From: Sphingosinicella sp942492965
GTDB taxonomy: Bacteria > Pseudomonadota > Alphaproteobacteria > Sphingomonadales > Sphingomonadaceae
NCBI GenBank assembly: GCA_942492965.1
Contig: OW818656.1
Span: 4,154,001-4,218,000, forward strand
Length of the DNA: 64,000 nucleotides
Direction of reading: 5' to 3'
In this document: one piece after another, positions 7,436-15,485 of the stretch
How positions within the stretch are numbered: the first letter of the stretch is position 1
How the letters are laid out: every line of letters begins with the position of its first letter
Made by a program: the position numbers and the translations under genes
Notes under the pieces: model-generated
The model's input: the letters and a program-made list of their open reading frames with translations, nothing else
Databases searched by the model: none
What the model was told of the DNA's origin: nothing

Positions 7436-9229
7436 GTGGCCGCAGATCCGCTCTTTTCACCCGGTTTTCGTGATGCGCTCGTTATTCTGGGCGCGACCGG
7501 CCTTGTCATACCCGCGTTTCATCGGCTTCGGATCAGCCCGGTCATCGGGTTTATCCTCGTCGGGCTCCTTATAGGCCCCGCCGGGCTCGGGCGGCTGGGT
7601 GAAGCTTTGCCGTGGGTCCGACATATTTCGATCGATGATCGTGAGGTCATCGAACCTTTTGCCGAGATCGGCATCATCCTGCTGCTGTTTTCGATCGGCC
7701 TGGAGCTTTCGTTCCGGCGTCTTTGGGATTTGCGCGGGCTGGTGTTCATCATCGGCCCGGCGGAACTCGCCATATCGGGCGGCCTCATCGGCGTCCTGCT
7801 TCATCAGTTCACCGATCTTGGCGCGGTGGTTTCGCTGATGCTCGGCATTGCGCTCGCGATGTCCTCCACCGCGCTCGTGCTGCCGATGACAGGCACCAAG
7901 AGCGCGATCGGCAAGCCCGCCTTCGCGATGCTATTGTTCGAAGATCTGGCGATCGTTCCCATCATTTTTGTGATGGGCGTCATCAGCCCGCTTCCGGGCA
8001 GCGACGACGCGGGCGATCTTACCCGAACGGTCGTGCTCGGTGCGGTGGTGGTGGTCGCGCTCCTGGGGCTTGGAAAGCTGCTGCTGCCGCGCCTGTTCCG
8101 GCAGGCCGCCCGTACCAAAAGCCCGGAGCTTTTTCTTGCCGTCTCCATGGTCGTCGTCATGGGCGCCAGCCTTGCCACCAGCGCGGTCGGGCTTTCGCCC
8201 ATCGTCGGCGCGCTCGTCGCCGGGCTGGTGATCGCCGAGACGGAATACCGGATGCAGGTGGAAGTCACCGTCGAGCCGTTCAAGAACCTGGCGCTCGGCG
8301 TCTTCCTGATGACGGTGGGCATGAGCCTCGATTTTGAACTCATCGCCCGGATGTGGCCGTTCCTGATGCTCGCGATCGTCGGCATCATCCTCGTGAAGGC
8401 GTTCGTGACAAGCGGGCTCCTCCGCCTTTCGGGCGTTCCCCGGGGCGTTGCCGCGAATGTCGGCGTGCTGATGGCGTCACCATCGGAAACCACACTCATC
8501 GTGCTCGCCGCAGCCGTGCAGGCGCGCGTGATCGACACCGACACCGCCGCCTTCTGGCAGATCGTCACCGCTGTCGGCCTTACCGCCACGCCACTGCTAG
8601 CGCGGATCGGCAGCGACACGGCGCGGCGCGTGGACCCGGCGGCGCCCGAACCGGCCCGGGAACCTTCCGAAAACAGCGGACGCACGATCGTCGCTGGCTA
8701 TGGTCGGGTGGGCCAGATGGTGGCGGATATGCTCGTGCGCCATGAACAGCCCTTCGTGATCGTCGATGCGGACATCGATATGGTCGAACTCGGCCGCAAG
8801 CGGGGGCACGAAATCGTTTTCGGCGATGTCGGGCGCTCGGGGCTGCTGGAACACCTCGGCATCGCGAACGCGCGCGCGATCGTGCTGACGATGGACGATC
8901 CGGTCCAGCTCGTGGCGACGACACGCGACGTGCGCGCCGCCTACCCCGACCTTTGCATCATCGCGCGCGCGAAGGACGCGGAGCATGCCGCCCAGCTCTA
9001 CCGGGCGGGCGCCACCGATGCCGTGCCGGAAACGCTGGAATCATCGCTTCAGCTGGCCGAGGCTGTGCTCGTCGATATCGGGCGCCCGATGGGGCTGGTG
9101 ATCGCCTCGATCCACGAAATGCGCGAGATCAAGCGCAACAAGATCAAGGCCATGGTGCCCGATCTGCCACGCGAACCGCTGAAAGCCGCGTCGCGGCTGC
9201 GGCGCAGCGACGAGGATACGGCGGAGTAA
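7436..9229 (+). CDS. KefB/KefC-like monovalent cation:proton antiporter with RCK domain
   Basis: 597 residues starting at GTG (AGGA 8 bases upstream). Residues 1 to about 385 form a Na+/H+-exchanger (CPA2) membrane domain with around 12 helices. Residues from about 415 form a TrkA-N/RCK nucleotide-binding domain with GYGRVGQMVADML and the acidic end of the second strand (VIVDADIDM). Such proteins move K+ or Na+ against protons under nucleotide or glutathione control; the ion is not readable. No ancillary KefF/KefG gene is adjacent. It converges on alaS with only 3 bases between stops. Confidence 0.88.
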   Translation: MAADPLFSPGFRDALVILGATGLVIPAFHRLRISPVIGFILVGLLIGPAGLGRLGEALPWVRHISIDDREVIEPFAEIGIILLLFSIGLELSFRRLWDLRGLVFIIGPAELAISGGLIGVLLHQFTDLGAVVSLMLGIALAMSSTALVLPMTGTKSAIGKPAFAMLLFEDLAIVPIIFVMGVISPLPGSDDAGDLTRTVVLGAVVVVALLGLGKLLLPRLFRQAARTKSPELFLAVSMVVVMGASLATSAVGLSPIVGALVAGLVIAETEYRMQVEVTVEPFKNLALGVFLMTVGMSLDFELIARMWPFLMLAIVGIILVKAFVTSGLLRLSGVPRGVAANVGVLMASPSETTLIVLAAAVQARVIDTDTAAFWQIVTAVGLTATPLLARIGSDTARRVDPAAPEPAREPSENSGRTIVAGYGRVGQMVADMLVRHEQPFVIVDADIDMVELGRKRGHEIVFGDVGRSGLLEHLGIANARAIVLTMDDPVQLVATTRDVRAAYPDLCIIARAKDAEHAAQLYRAGATDAVPETLESSLQLAEAVLVDIGRPMGLVIASIHEMREIKRNKIKAMVPDLPREPLKAASRLRRSDEDTAE

Positions 9230-9232
9230 GGC

Positions 9233-11875
9233 TCAGGCCGCGAGCACGCCCTTCACGGCGGCGATAGCCTCCGCCGCCTTGTCGCCATCGGGCCCGCCGC
9301 CCTGCGCCATGTCCGGGCGTCCGCCGCCGCCCTTGCCGCCGAGCGCCGCAACGCCCGCCTGCACGAGCGAGACCGCGTTGAAGCGCTGAATCAGGTCATC
9401 GGTGACGCCGACGGCGATGCTCGCGCGGCCCTCGTTCACTGCCACGATCACGGCAACGCCCGAGCCGACCTGCTTCTTCGCCTCATCAACCGCACCGCGC
9501 AGATCCTTCGGATCAAGCCCTTCGGCGACGCGCGCAACGAACTTCGTGCCCGCGACCTCCTCGGCCTCCGCTGCCGGGGCAGCACCCCCACCGCCAAGCG
9601 CCAGCGCTTTCCTGGCGTCGGCAAGTTCGCGCTCCAGCCTGCGGCGTTCCTCGACAAGCGCCTGTACGCGCGCCGGAAGCTCGGCGGGCGCCACTTTCAA
9701 CGCCGCGGCGGCCTCGCGCAGCCGGTCTTCCTGCCCTTGCAGGTAAAGCCGCGCCGCCTCGCCGGTCAGCGCCTCGACCCGGCGCACGCCCGAAGACACC
9801 GCGCTTTCGCTGATGATCTTGACGAGGCCGATGTCGCCGAGCGCACGCACGTGCGTGCCGCCGCACAGTTCCACCGAATAGTCCGCGTCCGTATCGCGGC
9901 CCATAGAAAGCACGCGCACCTCGTCGCCGTACTTCTCGCCGAACAGCGCCATCGCCCCGGCCTCGATCGCGTCGGCGTGGCTCATGAGGCGCGTGTTCAC
10001 CGCCGCGTTGCCGCGCACCTGCGCGTTGACGTCCGCCTCTACGCGCACGATTTCTTCCAGCGTCAGTGCCTTCGGGTGGCTGAAATCGAAACGGAAGCGA
10101 TCTTCCGCGACGAGCGAGCCCTTCTGCGTGACGTGCGCGCCGAGCCGATTGCGGAGCGCGGCGTGCAGCAGGTGCGTCGCCGAGTGGTTGGCGCGAATGC
10201 GATCGCGGCGCGCGGCATCGACATCGAGCTGCACGACGTCGCCGACGCGCACGCTGCCCTCGGCAATGCGTGCCTGATGGGCATGAAGCTTACCGAGCGG
10301 CTTCGACGTCGTTTCAACAACGGCTTTGAGGCCGCCCCCCGTGATCGTTCCGGCGTCGCCGGTCTGGCCGCCGGATTCGCCGTAGAACGGCGTCTGGTTG
10401 GTGAGGATGACGACAGTGTCGCCCGCCGCTGCACTCTCCACGCGGGCGCCGTCCCTGACGATGGCGATCACTTCACCCTGCGCGGTGTCGGACGTGTAGC
10501 CCGTGAATTCGGTCGCGCCGAATTCCTCGGCGATGTCGAACCACACGCCCTCGTCGGCCTGCGCGCCGGAGCCCGCCCAGGCAGCGCGCGCCGCCTTCTT
10601 CTGCGCGGCCATTGCCGTGTCAAATCCGCTCTTGTCGACCGACAGGCCCTGACGGCGCAGCGCATCCTCGGTGAGATCGAGCGGGAAGCCGTAGGTGTCG
10701 TAAAGCTTGAACGCCGTCTCGCCGGGAAGCACAGCGCCTTCGCCCATGCCCGCGGTTGCCTCGTCGAGCAGACGAAGGCCCGTTTCGAGCGTCTGCCGGA
10801 AGCGCGTCTCCTCGAGCTTCAGCGTTTCCTCGATCAGCGGCTGTGCGCGCGTCAGTTCCGGGAACGCGCCGCCCATCTGGCTGACGAGCGACGGCACCAG
10901 CCGGTACATCAACGGATCCTTGGCGCCGAGCAGGTGCGCGTGGCGCATGGCACGGCGCATGATACGGCGTAGCACATAGCCCCTGCCCTCGTTCGACGGC
11001 AGCACGCCGTCCGCCACCAGGAAACCGCTCGCACGCAGATGGTCGGCGATAACGCGGTGCGAGGCCGACATCGGCCCCTTCGCATCGGTCTTCGTCATTT
11101 CGGCGGCTTCACCGATCAGCGCCTGAAAGAGGTCGATCTCGTAATTGTCGTGTGTCCCCTGCAGCACGGCGGCGACGCGCTCCAGCCCCATGCCGGTATC
11201 GATCGACGGGCGCGGCAGGTCGCGCACGATCTCGCCCGCTTCCTGCTCATACTGCATGAACACGAGGTTCCAGATCTCGACAAAGCGGTCGCCGTCCTCG
11301 TCCGGGCTGCCGGGAGGACCGCCGGGGATATGATCGCCGTGGTCGAAGAATATCTCCGAACACGGCCCGCACGGCCCGTTGTCGCCCATCGCCCAGAAAT
11401 TGTCCTTCGTGGCGATGCGGATGATGCGGCTGTCGGGCAGGCCCGCGATCTTCTTCCACAGCGTGAAGGCATCGTCGTCGGTGTGATAGACCGTCGCCGT
11501 CAGCCGGTCGGGCGAAATGCCCCACTCCTTCGTGATGAGGTTCCACGCGAGGCTGATCGCACGTTCCTTGAAATAGTCGCCGAAGGAGAAATTCCCCAGC
11601 ATTTCGAAGAACGTATGGTGCCGCGCCGTATAGCCGACGTTGTCGAGATCGTTGTGCTTGCCGCCCGCGCGCACGCACTTCTGGTTGGAAACCGCCGTGC
11701 TGTAGGAGCGCGTCTCGAGGCCGGTGAATACGTTCTTGAACGGCACCATGCCCGCATTCACGAACATCAGCGTCGGGTCGTTCTGCGGCACCAGCGGCGC
11801 CGACGGCACGCGCATGTGCCCCTCGCCCCCGAAAAAGTCGAGAAATGAGCGGCGTATGTCGTTCGTGGAGGTCAT
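9233..11875 (-). CDS. alaS: Alanyl-tRNA synthetase
   Basis: About 880 residues, the normal length. Class II catalytic core at the N-terminus (IRRSFLDFF, PTLMFVNAGMVPFKNVF), the editing domain with HSATHLLHAAL and CGGTHV (zinc/editing residues), and a C-terminal DHHA1 domain ending in GGGGRPDMAQGGG. It charges tRNA-Ala and clears Ser/Gly mischarging. The start MTSTNDIRRSF matches the family; an ATG three codons upstream (11884) is possible, and neither has a clear ribosome site. An imperfect hairpin lies about 80-115 bases upstream. Confidence 0.96.
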   Translation of the reverse strand: MTSTNDIRRSFLDFFGGEGHMRVPSAPLVPQNDPTLMFVNAGMVPFKNVFTGLETRSYSTAVSNQKCVRAGGKHNDLDNVGYTARHHTFFEMLGNFSFGDYFKERAISLAWNLITKEWGISPDRLTATVYHTDDDAFTLWKKIAGLPDSRIIRIATKDNFWAMGDNGPCGPCSEIFFDHGDHIPGGPPGSPDEDGDRFVEIWNLVFMQYEQEAGEIVRDLPRPSIDTGMGLERVAAVLQGTHDNYEIDLFQALIGEAAEMTKTDAKGPMSASHRVIADHLRASGFLVADGVLPSNEGRGYVLRRIMRRAMRHAHLLGAKDPLMYRLVPSLVSQMGGAFPELTRAQPLIEETLKLEETRFRQTLETGLRLLDEATAGMGEGAVLPGETAFKLYDTYGFPLDLTEDALRRQGLSVDKSGFDTAMAAQKKAARAAWAGSGAQADEGVWFDIAEEFGATEFTGYTSDTAQGEVIAIVRDGARVESAAAGDTVVILTNQTPFYGESGGQTGDAGTITGGGLKAVVETTSKPLGKLHAHQARIAEGSVRVGDVVQLDVDAARRDRIRANHSATHLLHAALRNRLGAHVTQKGSLVAEDRFRFDFSHPKALTLEEIVRVEADVNAQVRGNAAVNTRLMSHADAIEAGAMALFGEKYGDEVRVLSMGRDTDADYSVELCGGTHVRALGDIGLVKIISESAVSSGVRRVEALTGEAARLYLQGQEDRLREAAAALKVAPAELPARVQALVEERRRLERELADARKALALGGGGAAPAAEAEEVAGTKFVARVAEGLDPKDLRGAVDEAKKQVGSGVAVIVAVNEGRASIAVGVTDDLIQRFNAVSLVQAGVAALGGKGGGGRPDMAQGGGPDGDKAAEAIAAVKGVLAA

Positions 11876-11954
11876 GGCGAGCATGTAGTCGAGGACTGCG
11901 CGCTACTCAAGGCGACAGAATGACAGGCATGCGCGACCATTCCCCCTTGCGCTC

Positions 11955-11991
11955 GCGGCGCAACAGGCAGACCCTGCTCCTGTTGTGCCGC
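11955..11991. repeat. 13-bp inverted repeat (hairpin) between alaS and the EF-G-like gene
   Basis: Arms GCGGCGCAACAGG (11955-11967) and CCTGTTGTGCCGC (11979-11991) pair over 13 bases with one G-T wobble around an 11-base loop. There is no T-run on either side, so it is not an ordinary intrinsic terminator. It lies in the divergent leader region and could be a leader structure for alaS or an operator. Confidence 0.5.
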
Positions 11992-12059
11992 CTTGAGTGC
12001 CGGCCCAATGCACGAGGCCTAAACCGGGCGGCGATCATCCAGTATGGGGAGATCGTGAC

Positions 12060-14087
12060 ATGGCGGCTTTGTTACAGGAGACCGGCAAACCTGTCAGGGT
12101 GGTGGCGCTCGTCGGTCCGGCGGGCGCGGGCAAGACGAGCCTTGCAGAAGCGATGTTGTTCACAGCGGGCGCGATCCCGCGGCAGGGCAGCGTGGAGGCA
12201 GGAACGAGCGTCGGCGATGCGTCGCCGGAAGCGCGCGCGCGGCGCGGCTCCACCGAACTCAATCTCGCCCGCTTTGATTACCTCGGCGATGCATTCGCGA
12301 TCGTTGACGCGCCCGGCGCGCCCGGCTTCGCGCCCGATGCGCTGCTTGCAGTGGCAGCCGCCGATCTTGCGATCGTGGTGATCGACCCCGATCCCGCGCG
12401 CGCTGCGCTTGCCGAGCCTGCCCTGCGCCAGCTTGAAACCCTGCGGCTCCCGCACGCGATTTTCGTCAACAAGATCGAGTCGGCGCGCGGGCGGATCCGC
12501 GACCTCCTCGAAGCGCTGCAGCCGATGAGCGCGAAACCCATCCTCGCGCGACAGATTCCCATCCGCGAGGGCGAGGCGATCACTGGCTTCGTCGATCTCG
12601 CGCTCGAACGCGCATTCCACTACCGGCCCGGAAAGGCATCCGAGCGCATCGAAATGCCGTCCACGCTCGCCGAGCGTGAAACGGCGGAACGCTTTCACAT
12701 GCTCGAACAGCTCGCGGACCACGACGACGCGCTTCTTGAAAAGCTGCTGATGGATGAAGCGCCGGATGCGGCGATGGTGTTCGGCGACCTGTCGCGCGAG
12801 ACGGGTGAGAACCTTGTCGTGCCCCTGCTGTTCGGTTCGGCGCAGGGCGATCATGGCGTACGGCGGCTTTTGAAGATGCTGCGCCATGAAACACCCTCGC
12901 CCGCCGCTGCCGCCGCGCGACTGGGTGCGGACGGGGGCGCGTTTGCCTTCAAAGTCGCGCACGGCAATGCTGCGGGACGGCTCGTGTATGCACGCGCGTT
13001 CGGCGGGCTTGCCGAAGGCGCCGAGCTTCGCGACGGGGGCGGTAACCCGGTCCGGGCGGGCGGGCTGTTTCACGTGCTCGGCGACAAGCTCGGCAAAACG
13101 GCAAGCGTACCGGTGGGCGGTGTGGCGGCCATCGCGAAGGTCGATACGATCGCGGCGGGCGACATCGTCTTTCCGGCAGGCCACGCGCGGCGCACGGAGA
13201 TCGCGCGTCCGGTGCCCGGCCATGCGCTGGCGATCACGACGCGCGAACGGAAGGACGACGTGCGACTTTCCACTGCGCTTCACAAACTCGTCGAGGAAGA
13301 CGTCGGGCTCGCCTGGGATCAGGACGCGGCCACGCACGAAATGCTTCTGCGCGGGCTCAGCGACGAGCATCTGAACATGGTGCTCGCGCGCCTCAAGCGG
13401 CGCTACTCCGTAGCCGTCGATGCGCAGCCGCCGCGTATTCCCTATCGCGAATCGATCCGGCGGGGTGCGACGCAGCGCGGGCGGCACAAGAAGCAGTCGG
13501 GCGGACACGGCCAGTTCGGCGACGTGGTGATCGAGGTCGCCCCGCGCGGACGCGGTGAAGGCTTCGTGTTCAACGATCGCATCACCGGCGGCGCGATCCC
13601 GAAGCAATGGATTCCCGCGGTCGAAGCCGGAATCCGCGATGCCATGGAACGGGGTCCGCTAGGCTTTCCCGTCGTCGACGTCGCCGTGACGCTGACCGAC
13701 GGTTCCTACCACACGGTCGACAGCTCGGAGCTGGCGTTTCGCACGGCCGGGCGCATCGCGATGAGCGAAGCGCTCGCGGCGTGCGCGCCGCATCTGCTCG
13801 AACCCATGGCGCGCGTGACCATCGAGGTGCCGGGCAGCGCAACCTCGCGCATCACGTCGAGCATCGCCAGTCATCGCGGGCAGATGCTGGGCATCACCCC
13901 GCGCGAGGGCTGGTCGCGATGGGACGTGGTCGAGGCGCTGATGCCGGAAGCCGAGCTCCACGGCTTCGGTGCGGAACTCCGCGCGATGAGCCAGGGGCTC
14001 GCGAGGTTCGCGACGGCGTTCGACCATCTCGCTGAACTGGGCGGCACGCTTGCGGACGCGGTCGTCAAGCAGGCGCTGGCGGCATGA
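12060..14087 (+). CDS. EF-G-like translational GTPase with altered G3 motif
   Basis: 675 residues from an ATG preceded by GGGGAG. The G1 loop is GPAGAGKTS, G4 is NKIE, and C-terminal EF-G domains IV and V are clear (GGHGQFGDVVIEV, GSYHTVDSSELAF, PGSATSRI). In true EF-G the G3 motif is DTPGH, whose His activates water for GTP hydrolysis; here it reads DAPGAPGF, with Ala in place of His. This marks a divergent EF-G-like paralogue (comparable to the FusA2/EF-G2 group) rather than the main elongation factor. It is not in a str operon. A terminator-like hairpin follows at 14220. Confidence 0.85.
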   Translation: MAALLQETGKPVRVVALVGPAGAGKTSLAEAMLFTAGAIPRQGSVEAGTSVGDASPEARARRGSTELNLARFDYLGDAFAIVDAPGAPGFAPDALLAVAAADLAIVVIDPDPARAALAEPALRQLETLRLPHAIFVNKIESARGRIRDLLEALQPMSAKPILARQIPIREGEAITGFVDLALERAFHYRPGKASERIEMPSTLAERETAERFHMLEQLADHDDALLEKLLMDEAPDAAMVFGDLSRETGENLVVPLLFGSAQGDHGVRRLLKMLRHETPSPAAAAARLGADGGAFAFKVAHGNAAGRLVYARAFGGLAEGAELRDGGGNPVRAGGLFHVLGDKLGKTASVPVGGVAAIAKVDTIAAGDIVFPAGHARRTEIARPVPGHALAITTRERKDDVRLSTALHKLVEEDVGLAWDQDAATHEMLLRGLSDEHLNMVLARLKRRYSVAVDAQPPRIPYRESIRRGATQRGRHKKQSGGHGQFGDVVIEVAPRGRGEGFVFNDRITGGAIPKQWIPAVEAGIRDAMERGPLGFPVVDVAVTLTDGSYHTVDSSELAFRTAGRIAMSEALAACAPHLLEPMARVTIEVPGSATSRITSSIASHRGQMLGITPREGWSRWDVVEALMPEAELHGFGAELRAMSQGLARFATAFDHLAELGGTLADAVVKQALAA

Positions 14088-14094
14088 AGATGCG

Positions 14095-14140
14095 TTGGAT
14101 TGAAGATAAAATTTGATATTGAGAATTAAATTCAATAAAG
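14095..14140. other. A+T-rich island between the EF-G-like gene and recA
   Basis: About 45 bases of A+T-rich sequence in a GC-rich window, containing the near-palindrome ATTGA-GAATTAAA-TTCAAT. No ORF fits. It could be a protein-binding site, or simply part of the convergent terminator region; nothing here decides. Confidence 0.3.
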
Positions 14141-14219
14141 AATGAAGCGCCGGTGGCTTCCCTCCCCGGTTTCGTCCGTTTCGGCCTCCCTCCCTCCCCG
14201 GCCGTCGGATCGTCCCTGG

Positions 14220-14255
14220 CCGGAGCATGAGATGTCGTGCTCCGGTCCCTTTTCT
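14220..14255 (+). terminator. Probable rho-independent terminator of the EF-G-like gene
   Basis: Arms CCGGAGCA (14220-14227) and TGCTCCGG (14238-14245) are perfect complements around a 10-base loop, followed by the T-rich TCCCTTTTCTT. It lies about 130 bases after the stop on the plus strand. Confidence 0.6.
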
Positions 14256-14264
14256 TGCCCGCCG

Positions 14265-14299
14265 GAAACGAAAGAGGCCGCCCTGGGAAAGGCGGCCTC
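14265..14299 (-). terminator. Rho-independent terminator of recA
   Basis: Perfect 9-bp stem GAGGCCGCC (14274-14282) / GGCGGCCTC (14291-14299). Read on the minus strand it is followed by TTTCGTTTC. It lies 25 bases beyond the recA stop and directly faces the terminator at 14220-14255. Confidence 0.75.
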
Positions 14300-14323
14300 G
14301 GCGGGGACACTGGGAAGGGCCGC

Positions 14324-15385
14324 CTATTCGTCGCTGTCGGTGTCGGGGCCCGCGGTGAGAAGGGCTTCGGAAATGCCGGCAGCATTGGCGCGGATCGCCT
14401 TTTCGATCTTGTCGCGCATCTCGGGATTGTCGCGCAGGAACTGCTTAGCGTTCTCGCGGCCCTGACCGATGCGCGTCGAATCGTGGCTGAACCATGCGCC
14501 CGATTTCTCGACGAGGCCGATCTTGACGCCAAGGTCGAGAATCTCGCCGACCTTGGAGACGCCTTCTCCGTACATGATGTCGAACTCTACCTGCTTGAAC
14601 GGCGGTGCCACCTTGTTCTTCACCACCTTCACGCGCGTCGCGTTGCCGACAATCTCGTCGCGGTCCTTGATCTGTCCCGTGCGACGGATGTCGAGACGAA
14701 CGCTCGCGTAGAACTTGAGTGCGTTACCGCCCGTGGTGGTTTCCGGGTTGCCGTACATGACGCCGATCTTCATGCGCACCTGGTTGATGAAGATAACGAT
14801 GCAGCGCGAACGGCTGATCGAACCCGTGAGCTTCCTGAGCGCCTGGCTCATCAGGCGGGCTTGCAGGCCGACGTGGCTGTCGCCCATCTCGCCTTCGATT
14901 TCGGCCCGCGGCACCAGCGCGGCGACCGAGTCGACGACCAGAATGTCGATGGCGTTCGAGCGCACCAGCGTGTCGGTGATCTCCAGCGCCTGCTCACCCG
15001 TATCGGGCTGCGAGACGATAAGGTTCTCGATATCCACACCGAGCTTCTTGGCGTAAACGGGATCAAGGGCATGTTCAGCGTCGATGAACGCCGCCGTACC
15101 GCCGCCCTTCTGCGCTTCGGCGATGGCATGAAGCGCCAGCGTCGTCTTGCCCGAGCTTTCCGGGCCGTAGATCTCGATGACGCGACCGCGCGGAAAACCG
15201 CCGACACCGAGCGCAAGATCAAGCCCGAGCGAACCGGTCGAGATGGAATCGATTTCCATGGCATCGCGCTGGCCGAGTTTCATTGCCGAGCCCTTGCCGA
15301 ATGCCCGGTCGATCTGCGCCAGAGCCGCGTCTAGAGCCTTTTGCTTGTCCATGCCTGATTCCACCACCCGAAGCGCTGATGCCAT
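14324..15385 (-). CDS. recA: Recombinase RecA
   Basis: 353 residues. It binds ssDNA, catalyses strand exchange and triggers LexA self-cleavage. Walker A is GPESSGKTTL, the Walker B strand is DILVVDSVAALVP, and loop L2 (INQVRMKIGVMYGNPETTTGG) is intact, ending in the acidic TDSDE tail. The start at 15385 is chosen because a consensus AGGAGG lies 9 bases upstream; the frame is open for 13 codons more without such a site. A LexA box 85 bases upstream overlaps the end of the cckA region, so it is SOS controlled. Confidence 0.97.
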   Translation of the reverse strand: MASALRVVESGMDKQKALDAALAQIDRAFGKGSAMKLGQRDAMEIDSISTGSLGLDLALGVGGFPRGRVIEIYGPESSGKTTLALHAIAEAQKGGGTAAFIDAEHALDPVYAKKLGVDIENLIVSQPDTGEQALEITDTLVRSNAIDILVVDSVAALVPRAEIEGEMGDSHVGLQARLMSQALRKLTGSISRSRCIVIFINQVRMKIGVMYGNPETTTGGNALKFYASVRLDIRRTGQIKDRDEIVGNATRVKVVKNKVAPPFKQVEFDIMYGEGVSKVGEILDLGVKIGLVEKSGAWFSHDSTRIGQGRENAKQFLRDNPEMRDKIEKAIRANAAGISEALLTAGPDTDSDE

Positions 15386-15469
15386 TGTCTGGTCCCTCCT
15401 AGTGGGCTGACGAAGCCGTTTCAATGAGGGATCGTGTACGTGGTTTGTTCTAAGCGTGCAAGCGCTTTT

Positions 15470-15484
15470 GTTCTATTTTCGTTC
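15470..15484. promoter_or_regulatory. LexA (SOS) box of recA
   Basis: GTTC-N7-GTTC (spacer TATTTTC), exact consensus. It lies 85 bases upstream of the recA start and one base beyond the cckA stop codon, so the recA control region abuts the cckA coding end. A further single GTTC half-site is at 15447-15450. Confidence 0.75.
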
Positions 15485-15485
15485 T

